Of a stretch of DNA of 6,813 nt, positions 1 through 4,819 are shown one piece after another. The notes beneath the pieces were generated by a model, which made no database searches, was not told the DNA's origin, and saw only the letters and a program-made list of their open reading frames with translations. The first letter of the stretch is position 1; every line of letters starts with the position of its first letter. The DNA is taken from contig SMYP01000107.1 of NCBI GenBank assembly GCA_007050895.1, positions 1 through 6,813 on the forward strand. The letters run 5' to 3'. This DNA is from Candidatus Bathyarchaeota archaeon (GTDB lineage Archaea; Thermoproteota; Bathyarchaeia; Bathyarchaeales; UBA233). The position numbers were made by a program, and so were the translations under genes.

Positions 1-329
1 GGTAAGTACCCATTCTTCCTTTTCTTTTCGAAATTTGTTTATACATCTGTCCTTGAACATTATATAAACCGTACATTCTGAATTCTTCATAGCTATCCCT
101 TCGAAGCATATATATTAAAAGGTTAGCAGGAATAACTTTAACATTAGTTGAGAGTCACTTTATAATCTGTGTTCTGGTTTAAATTTGGGTCTCCGTCTAC
201 AGTTCTCTCCCATCTCTGAAAGATTTCTGGATGATTGTTATACCGATCTTAGTGAAAATCGTGCTTTAAATGAAGTCTTTTTACTCGTACAGGTTTTCCA
301 TCAGAAAAATGAACGAATAATATTGGAGG
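1..329 (-). pseudogene. Broken gene of unknown family, continues off the left edge
   Basis: The minus strand reads as protein-like sequence in two frames. The first runs from about 329 down to 147 and includes FVHFSDGKPVRVKRLHLKHD, then a TAA stop at 251-249, then continues in the same frame with NNHPEIFQRWERTVDGDPNL and reaches a second TAA at 146-144. From 145 the frame one base further downstream is open to the window edge (48 codons) and includes VKVIPANLLIYMLRRDSYEE followed by FRMYGLYNVQGQMYKQ. The composition is mixed and charged with ordered aromatic residues, unlike random AT-rich translation. The two parts would join around KVTL/TNVKV. I see no membrane segment, signal peptide or catalytic motif I can name, and I do not recognise the family. 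It lies just downstream of the MFS gene on the same strand. One nonsense codon plus one frame change suggests decay; sequencing error is the alternative. The true 5' end is unclear: the frame stays open into the 3' end of the MFS gene. Confidence 0.5.
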
Positions 330-330
330 G

Positions 331-1533
331 TTAAATCTTAGTTCTGTTTCTAAAAAACAGGAATAATGATGCGAAGATTATTGCTGAAAGTAGAGGTAAT
401 GTTTGCGAGGGCAAATATTCTATTATGAATCCTCCCAATATCGGTGTGATTACTTGGGCTATGCTGGTTAACGAATTGCTAACACCCAATATTGTTCCCG
501 TCTCGTTTTGTGTTACATTATTCGTTAGTTTACTCGTTAAGATTGGCCTGCTGACTCCAGTGCCATAGGCAAGAAAGACAAGGGGAGCAAATACAAACAA
601 ATATTCTGCGGAAAACGCTAACGTCAACATTGAAATAGTCATGGAAAATATTCCAGTCACTAGCATGCTTTTTTCTCCCAAGCTCCGCAAGATGCGGGCA
701 ATTAGAACTGTTTGTATAATTACTCTAATTACGCCTATCCAACCCATATAAAAACTAACTTGATCAGGAGTAACATTAAATTGTGCTTCCGCGAACAAAC
801 TAATGTTAGATATGAACAGGAAGAATGCAATATTATAGGTGAAAAACATCAGCAAGCTATTTTTGATTTTAGCATTTTTTGCAAAGTTTCTGACATCATC
901 TAAAGGAATGATGTGATTAAAGTTAAGAGAAAAATTGTCTGTTTTCTTAGGGATTGTTTCAGGAAGAAATAAAATGACTAAAGCAATCGAAATTAAGGTT
1001 ACGGCTGCAGCAAAAAACATTGGAACCGAATAATTAATTCGGGAAAGTATTCCCCCAATGAATGGCCCAAATATCAATCCTGCACCAAATACACCGCTGG
1101 AATAGCCATAGACTCTTGTTCTATGTTCAGGTTCAGTGATGTCAGTAATGTACGCTTGGCTGACGGTCATATTACTTCCTAATAATCCATCGATTAATCG
1201 TGCAACTATTAACAGAATTGCGGTTGTAGCAAATCCTAAGAAAATGAAACCAATAAACGTGCTCAGCTGACTAAGGATGAATAATGGTTTTCTTCCAAAG
1301 CGATCGCTTAGTTTTCCTGTTATTGGACTTGCGAATAATTGGCAGATGCTGAACACGCTGACTATGAGTCCAATTTGCAGATAAGTTAATCCAAGTGATA
1401 AGCCCAGAAACGGAATTAGCGGTAAAACCATGCTGAAGCCAAGTACTTCTGTGAATACTATGAGGAATATTACATAAAGCCGTTTGTCAAATACGAAGTC
1501 ATCTGTGTTTTTTTGCCTACCGATATTTTCCAA
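331..1533 (-). CDS. MFS transporter, DHA1 drug:H+ antiporter-like
   Basis: This is a 400-residue, 12-segment transporter of the inner membrane, likely a proton-coupled exporter of small molecules. Family marks are clear. The first membrane helix carries EVLGFSMVLPLIPFLG (about 29-44), the D1-type motif. Motif A, GKLSDRFGRKP, is at about 73-83 between helices 2 and 3. A motif-B-like arginine is R112 in LLIVARLIDGLLG. The antiporter-type motif C, GAGLIFGPFIGG, is at about 150-161. Length is normal for TetA/Bcr-like pumps. The start is TTG at 1533, chosen because GGAGG lies 6 nt upstream (1540-1544) and the first helix needs this N-terminus. The substrate cannot be read from sequence, and TetA-like similarity does not prove drug resistance. 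The gene is divergent from the second MFS gene at 1723. Its stop is followed directly by the broken gene on the same strand. Confidence 0.9.
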   Translation of the reverse strand: MENIGRQKNTDDFVFDKRLYVIFLIVFTEVLGFSMVLPLIPFLGLSLGLTYLQIGLIVSVFSICQLFASPITGKLSDRFGRKPLFILSQLSTFIGFIFLGFATTAILLIVARLIDGLLGSNMTVSQAYITDITEPEHRTRVYGYSSGVFGAGLIFGPFIGGILSRINYSVPMFFAAAVTLISIALVILFLPETIPKKTDNFSLNFNHIIPLDDVRNFAKNAKIKNSLLMFFTYNIAFFLFISNISLFAEAQFNVTPDQVSFYMGWIGVIRVIIQTVLIARILRSLGEKSMLVTGIFSMTISMLTLAFSAEYLFVFAPLVFLAYGTGVSRPILTSKLTNNVTQNETGTILGVSNSLTSIAQVITPILGGFIIEYLPSQTLPLLSAIIFASLFLFFRNRTKI

Positions 1534-1722
1534 ATAGAGCCTCCAACTGTATTAATGAAAGCACAAGGCTAATTTGTCAAATTTCTTACCCACTTGCTTA
1601 TTCCCGTTATCATTTGAGTTATTTAAAACCACTAACAAACCACTGTTCCGACATGACATCTACTCGCATATCACACCAAGCTTTAAATCGTTGCTGCAAA
1701 CTTTGAGAAAAGAGATAAGACA
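1534..1722. promoter_or_regulatory. Divergent promoter region between two MFS genes
   Basis: This 189-nt gap separates two divergent transporter starts. On the plus strand CTTTAAATC (1681-1689) is a good archaeal TATA box. It would place transcription start near 1710, giving a leader of about 12 nt before the ATG at 1723. On the minus strand GTTTTAAAT (1621-1629) is a weaker candidate that would give a leader of about 60 nt for the TTG at 1533. I saw no clear inverted repeat that would serve as an operator. Confidence 0.45.
1540..1544 (-). promoter_or_regulatory. Shine-Dalgarno site that sets a TTG start
   Basis: On the minus strand GGAGG is followed by six bases and then TTG at 1533. The nearest in-frame ATG is M35, inside the first membrane helix, so this site decides the start of the MFS gene. 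Confidence 0.7.
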
Positions 1723-2985
1723 ATGGGATTAAGTGGCATTCTCAAAAAAGAGTTCTCTTTCATAGGAGGCAACTACCTAATTCTCATTGTAAGCTGGATA
1801 CTAATGGATATAGGTATGGAAATGCCCGTCCCTTATTACCAACAATATGTAGACGCTTTGGGTGGTAGCATTTTCCCCATGGCCTTAGGAATACTAGGCT
1901 TTGTCAGCTTCTTTGTAATGGCATTCGTAGCGGTACCAGGAGGTTTTCTTGCGGATAAATTTGGCAGGCGCTGGCTAATCACAACCATGACTTTTGGCAT
2001 GGGATTATCCTACTTGTTTTTCGTATTTGCACCATTTTGGCAGATCTCCCAATCATGGCACCTAATACTCGTTGGCACCATTATTCAGAGCTTATGCCTA
2101 ATCTACCAACCAGCCTTGTTTGCAATGGTTCAAGACTCCCTGCCTCCAGAACACAGAGGAGTGGGATCTTCCATCATAACCATGATCCACGGAACAATGA
2201 ATACTCCTGGAACAATCATCGGAGGCGTTCTTGTGCTTACACTCGGCTTGGTCGCGGGGATGCAAGTTGTCTACGCAACTGTGATGGTTCTATTCATCGC
2301 AGCTGCCATATGGAGACTAAGGTTAAAAGAAACGATAGCAAACAAAGAGAAAATGCGGTTTAGATATTTCATATCGCACTATCCACAAGCCATAAAAGAA
2401 AGTTTAAGTGTCTGGAAGGTAGTGCCTCGCACCGTCTTCTATCTTTTCATAGTAGAAGTCATGACTATGTTTGCGTTGGCATTGATTAATGTTATTAACG
2501 CCATTTACGCCCGAGACGTTCTAAACATACCGCAAAATGAATGGTTTCTCACATACATACCGATGCTCCTAACCATGATTGTAGCATCATATCCACTAGG
2601 AAAAATGATCGATAGAGTAGGCATGAAAATTCCATTACTAATTGCCCCCTGCCTACTCATCGCCTCGATGCTGTTGTTCATCAACGGCAATATCTTAAGT
2701 GTAATGATTTCTATGGCTCTGTTCAGCTTAGTTCATATACTAATGATGTCGGCAGGGTTGGCACTCTCCGCATGCTTGGTAGAGCCAAAAAATAGAGGAA
2801 AAATAAATGGCGGTTTAAACTTTGTAGGGTATATTCTCACAGGAACAGGAATGTTATTGGGTAACTTGTTTTACAATTTAATTCCTCAGCTTCCAATCTA
2901 CTTGACAATTGCTTTGGCAATTCCAATGATGATGCTCATTGTTTTCAGGATACCTGAACCCAAGATGGAAGAAAGAAAATTCTGA
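1723..2985 (+). CDS. MFS transporter, function unassigned
   Basis: This 420-residue membrane protein has about twelve hydrophobic segments. The loop between helices 2 and 3 carries motif A as GFLADKFGRRWLI (about 74-86). The loop after helix 4 carries QDSLPPEHRG (about 137-146), typical of MFS proteins. A positively charged central loop (about 195-225, KETIANKEKMRFRYF) separates the two six-helix halves. There is no obvious antiporter motif C, so import, export or other exchange all remain possible. The ATG at 1723 follows a TATA-like box by about 35 nt and only a weak purine-rich stretch (AGAGATAAG), so ribosome recruitment may depend on a short leader. It is divergent from the DHA1-like pump at 331-1533 and has little sequence resemblance to it, so the pair is not a recent duplication. 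Confidence 0.85.
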   Translation: MGLSGILKKEFSFIGGNYLILIVSWILMDIGMEMPVPYYQQYVDALGGSIFPMALGILGFVSFFVMAFVAVPGGFLADKFGRRWLITTMTFGMGLSYLFFVFAPFWQISQSWHLILVGTIIQSLCLIYQPALFAMVQDSLPPEHRGVGSSIITMIHGTMNTPGTIIGGVLVLTLGLVAGMQVVYATVMVLFIAAAIWRLRLKETIANKEKMRFRYFISHYPQAIKESLSVWKVVPRTVFYLFIVEVMTMFALALINVINAIYARDVLNIPQNEWFLTYIPMLLTMIVASYPLGKMIDRVGMKIPLLIAPCLLIASMLLFINGNILSVMISMALFSLVHILMMSAGLALSACLVEPKNRGKINGGLNFVGYILTGTGMLLGNLFYNLIPQLPIYLTIALAIPMMMLIVFRIPEPKMEERKF

Positions 2986-3210
2986 AGTCCATTTGGATTA
3001 AGGTTTTGCCGCTCCCTAAACCGCCATTGTTGCTTCACTGAAATTTGTCTTCACCCTAACTGTTGTTGATTTATAGCCAACGAAGAAACAGGCATTTCAT
3101 TATGGGGTTCTCAATACACGCATGCGCAATCTCACTTGGTTTGCTCAATAAAGAAATTCCTTTCAACCAAATTTGTCTGTCTCAAGATTTTTCAGTTCAT
3201 CCTAGCAAAT

Positions 3211-3219
3211 ATTATAAAC
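3211..3219 (+). promoter_or_regulatory. TATA box of a leaderless gene
   Basis: ATTATAAAC is centred about 27 nt before the ATG at 3242. At the usual archaeal TATA-to-start distance, transcription would begin at or next to the A of the start codon. No Shine-Dalgarno sequence precedes the ATG, which agrees with a leaderless message. Confidence 0.55.
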
Positions 3220-3241
3220 CAAAATCTCTGAAATAGACCTT

Positions 3242-3427
3242 ATGAAAATCGACAAATTAGTTGAAGGGTTAATAGTAATAGTCTTAGCGGCGCTTTTACT
3301 TGCTAATGCCATAATTTTCTTCGTTGACCAAACCAGCCAGATCTTCTCGCAAGAAGTTGCGAACCTAATTGTAGGTTTCGTTTTAGTAGTGCTTGCAGCG
3401 TCATTCTTCAAAGAAGCAAATGAATGA
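3242..3427 (+). CDS. Small membrane protein with two transmembrane segments
   Basis: This 61-residue protein is almost entirely two hydrophobic helices, at about 7-28 (VEGLIVIVLAALLLANAIIF) and about 38-56 (VANLIVGFVLVVLAASFF), joined by the short polar turn VDQTSQIFSQE. The N-terminus is MKIDK and the C-terminus KEANE, so both ends and the loop are charged or polar, as in a membrane hairpin. I do not recognise a family and assign no function. Evidence that it is a real gene is the TATA box spaced for a leaderless start and the T-rich tract immediately after the stop. An open frame on the opposite strand covers the same bases, but its product is polar and low-complexity with no promoter support. 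The gene stands alone and is convergent with the DUF4242-like gene. Confidence 0.65.
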   Translation: MKIDKLVEGLIVIVLAALLLANAIIFFVDQTSQIFSQEVANLIVGFVLVVLAASFFKEANE

Positions 3428-3432
3428 TCTAG

Positions 3433-3454
3433 TTTCGTTTTTTCATTTTTTGCT
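3433..3454 (+). terminator. T-rich archaeal-type terminator
   Basis: Shortly after the stop of the 61-aa membrane protein come two T6 runs: TTTCGTTTTTT, then CATTTTTTG. Archaeal RNA polymerase stops at such T-tracts without needing a hairpin. Confidence 0.55.
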
Positions 3455-3516
3455 ATAACTGTTTGCCTAGATTTTAGATTATTAAATACGAGAAATGTGC
3501 CCTCGAGAAAAAGGCT

Positions 3517-3547
3517 CTTTTTTGTTCGGACGGAAGAACTAAAAAAG
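3517..3547. terminator. Hairpin between convergent genes, possible bidirectional terminator
   Basis: CTTTTTTGTTC (3517-3527) pairs with GAACTAAAAAAG (3536-3547) as eleven base pairs with one bulged T at 3540, around an 8-nt loop. An overlapping alternative is the perfect repeat AACTAA (3537-3542) / TTAGTT (3548-3553). On the minus strand the structure carries a T6 run and lies about 70 nt after the stop of the DUF4242-like gene, so it could end that transcript. A T6 run is also present on the plus strand. Confidence 0.4.
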
Positions 3548-3615
3548 TTAGTTGGGGTAGGTAAAATTTCAATGCAGAAGAAAAACAGAGGAATTGTTGA
3601 ATCTCCCTTTGGTCA

Positions 3616-3888
3616 TCATCTGAAATCTTCTGAGTCCACTATCGACATTGGATAGATTCCTTCAGTTTCAATCGGAATTTCTGCGAGTACTTTTCGGATC
3701 TCTTCAATCTTTTTGGCGTTCCACTCACAGAACAGCTTGATTATTTTGCCATCTTCATTCAGTTGAGCGTAACTGCGCACCCAATAGGCATCCGCTGTTG
3801 AATTAGCTCTTACCATCCTGCCTATGGGCATGACTTCCGCAAAGGTTGGATGAGATGACATTGGGTGAATCGCTAAGAACTTTGGCAT
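3616..3888 (-). CDS. Small alpha/beta protein, DUF4242-like
   Basis: This is a 90-residue soluble protein. MPKFLAIHP at the N-terminus is a predicted first strand. A variable segment leads to DAYWVRSYAQLNEDGKII (about 33-50) and then KLFCEWNAKKIEEIRKVLAE (about 51-70), a strand followed by a helix. The tail is EGIYPMSIVDSEDFR. The order strand, W..SY, charged turn, K..C.W.A, amphipathic helix, strand matches my recollection of DUF4242 proteins, a ferredoxin-like fold that includes the nickel-associated Streptomyces protein SCO4226. Length fits one such domain. C54 and the histidines H8 and H13 could bind metal, but this is inference. The ATG at 3888 has GGAG (3896-3899) seven bases upstream. 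Two TATA-like boxes (TTATATCC at 3923-3930, TTTAAAGT nearby) lie in the AT-rich region behind it. It is convergent with the 61-aa gene. Confidence 0.7.
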   Translation of the reverse strand: MPKFLAIHPMSSHPTFAEVMPIGRMVRANSTADAYWVRSYAQLNEDGKIIKLFCEWNAKKIEEIRKVLAEIPIETEGIYPMSIVDSEDFR

Positions 3889-3922
3889 AATAAATCTCCA
3901 ATAAATAATTAAGGATAACTTT

Positions 3923-3944
3923 GGATATAAGACTTACTTTAAAC
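3923..3944 (-). promoter_or_regulatory. TATA-like promoter of the DUF4242-like gene
   Basis: On the minus strand GTTTAAAGT (3936-3944) and TTATATCC (3923-3930) are both TATA-like and 35 to 55 nt before the ATG at 3888. Either would give a short leader that includes the GGAG ribosome site. I cannot choose between them. Confidence 0.4.
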
Positions 3945-4044
3945 ATTTCACTATTATAATATTATCATTATTAATCTTTTTAAATTAATTAAGACTTGAA
4001 ACATTCATTAGTGCTTTGGATCTTCTCGCAAAGCCCTAGCATAT

Positions 4045-4080
4045 ACTCGATGCCGACCTTACACCGGCCTCATATTGAGT
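4045..4080. repeat. Bulged inverted repeat, possible RNA structure
   Basis: ACTCGAT (4045-4051) pairs with ATTGAGT (4074-4080), with one G-T pair. Inside it GCCG (4052-4055) pairs with CGGC (4065-4068) around a 9-nt loop, leaving CTCAT as a 3' bulge. This makes eleven pairs in a patch that is more GC-rich than its surroundings. It could be part of a structured RNA or chance. Confidence 0.3.
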
Positions 4081-4251
4081 TGATTTAGGAATACCCTACG
4101 CCCTTTTCTAGCCCCTGAAAAGAGCAACATTTACCGAATTCTATTTACTGACTTGGAAACGTGCCTTCTCAAGTGCTCTTGCTTTCCTAAAAAACCACCT
4201 TGGTTTATTGGATCGGAATTTAATCCAACTCTAGCCATAGTCTTTTGTAAG

Positions 4252-4284
4252 AAAAATCTTTCAAAAGATGCTACAAAGATTTTT
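4252..4284. repeat. Perfect 10-bp inverted repeat upstream of the DUF1801 gene
   Basis: AAAAATCTTT (4252-4261) and AAAGATTTTT (4275-4284) are exact inverted copies around a 13-nt loop, with one further T after the right arm. The right end is a T6 run on the plus strand and the left arm is an A5 run, so it resembles a bidirectional terminator. It sits 38 nt before the ATG at 4323, so it could instead be an operator for that gene. Confidence 0.4.
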
Positions 4285-4322
4285 TCAAGCATCACTAGCA
4301 AATTTATGCAACGTGAAATGAG

Positions 4323-4671
4323 ATGGATAAACACGCAAATGATTACATAGACAAACAAAAATCATCTCAAAAAGAAATTATCCAAATGTGTGAGAAAAGT
4401 CCTCCAAAAAACGCTTCCAAATTCTGCTGAAGAAATGCGCTGGGGAGTCATAACCTATGCTGCACGCAAATTTTGTGTTGTAGCAATGAAAAATCGAGTG
4501 CAGGTAGGTTTCGCAATAACTGGATTAAGCAAAGATGAGATGAGGCTCTTCGAGGGAACCGGCAAAGCAATGAGACGTATTAAAATCCCAACAATAGAAG
4601 ATGTTGATGAGGAAAAGCTAGTTAAACTCATAGAGATAGTAAACAAGAAAGCAATCTGCAAATCTACCTAA
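4323..4671 (+). pseudogene. DUF1801 (YdhG/Fra-like) gene split by a frameshift
   Basis: Two adjacent frames together give one normal DUF1801 protein of about 115 residues. The ATG at 4323 opens MDKHANDYIDKQKSSQKEII, the usual N-terminal helix of this family, in a frame that ends at TGA 4428-4430. The frame one base later, entered near 4390, gives RKVLQKTLPNSAEEMRWGV (family signature LP..EE..WG), then KNRVQVGF, then the strongly conserved LFEGTGKAMRRIKI and a C-terminal helix ending at TAA 4669-4671. Removing one base around 4389-4392 (ATGTGTGAGAAA) joins them. A GTG at 4390 would give only a 93-residue piece lacking helix 1. The family includes Bacillus subtilis Fra (YdhG), a frataxin-like iron-handling protein; many members have unknown roles. 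Convergent with feoB, which makes an iron link tempting but unproven. Mutation, sequencing error or +1 frameshifting are all possible; no classic slippery site is visible. Confidence 0.75.
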
Positions 4672-4819
4672 GAGAGTTGGCTAGTTTAGAAATCGAAGCT
4701 AGAAAAACCGTATATTCGTTCATGTTCGGTCAACTTCTTTTGACGAGATCATAGCAACGGATCAATCGAGTTTAGGAATTGACTTCCATAAACATTTCGC
4801 ACCCACAGACGTTTTCGTA
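4672..4819. other. Convergent intergenic region after feoB and the DUF1801 gene
   Basis: This is 148 nt between two gene ends. On the minus strand a short T5 run (4703-4707) is the only candidate terminator for feoB; on the plus strand there is only a weak pyrimidine-rich stretch (CTTCTTTTG, 4734-4742). I see no gene or strong repeat. Confidence 0.4.

Larger units (their letters stand above)
3889..4322. other. 434-nt gap with inverted repeats and no convincing gene
   Basis: From 3889 to about 4010 this is an AT-rich promoter region for the minus-strand DUF4242-like gene. From about 4020 to 4120 the DNA becomes richer in G and C. It holds a bulged hairpin (4045-4080) and a second short one, CTTTTC (4103-4108) / GAAAAG (4117-4122). 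From 4252 to 4284 there is a perfect 10-bp inverted repeat. The open frames here (about 4084-4350 plus, 4131-4358 minus) have no ATG start with a ribosome site, overlap one another on opposite strands, and give unremarkable translations. I see no tRNA, and no C/D or H/ACA box RNA I can defend. Confidence 0.5.

Noticed and set aside
3071..3181. 36-codon minus-strand stretch reading SKPSEIAHACIENPIMKC before TAA
   Set aside because: It looks mildly protein-like but is too short, lacks a start with context, and has no recognisable family. It could be an old gene scrap, but chance cannot be excluded.
3202..3411. 69-codon open frame on the minus strand
   Set aside because: It is the complement of the 61-aa membrane protein, has no promoter or ribosome site, and its polar low-complexity translation is what an antisense reading of a membrane gene gives.
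3496..3543. Small plus-strand ORF MCPREKGSFLFGRKN after a TATA-like AT stretch
   Set aside because: Only 15 codons, and it lies on the hairpin of the convergent intergenic region. There is no supporting evidence of translation.
3340..4033. Direct repeat GATCTTCTCGCAA near 3342 and 4019
   Set aside because: One copy lies inside a coding region, the match is only about 13 bp, and the flanks differ. It shows no mobile-element structure and is probably chance.
4046..4079. Possible tRNA or box C/D RNA
   Set aside because: The hairpin lacks a T-loop, an anticodon arm and an acceptor stem, and no C box (RUGAUGA) with matching D box is placed correctly.
4084..4350. Open frame on the plus strand with a possible TTG start at 4153
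   Set aside because: It has no ribosome site or promoter at the start, covers two inverted repeats, and its end overlaps the ATG start of the DUF1801 gene in another frame. The translation shows no family features.
4131..4358. 75-codon open frame on the minus strand
   Set aside because: It is antisense to the hairpin region and to the DUF1801 start, with no promoter or recognisable product.
4386..4397. Programmed +1 frameshift site in the DUF1801 gene
   Set aside because: There is no stop codon or CCC/CUU-type slippery codon at the junction and no stimulatory structure nearby, so ordinary mutation or sequence error is more likely.
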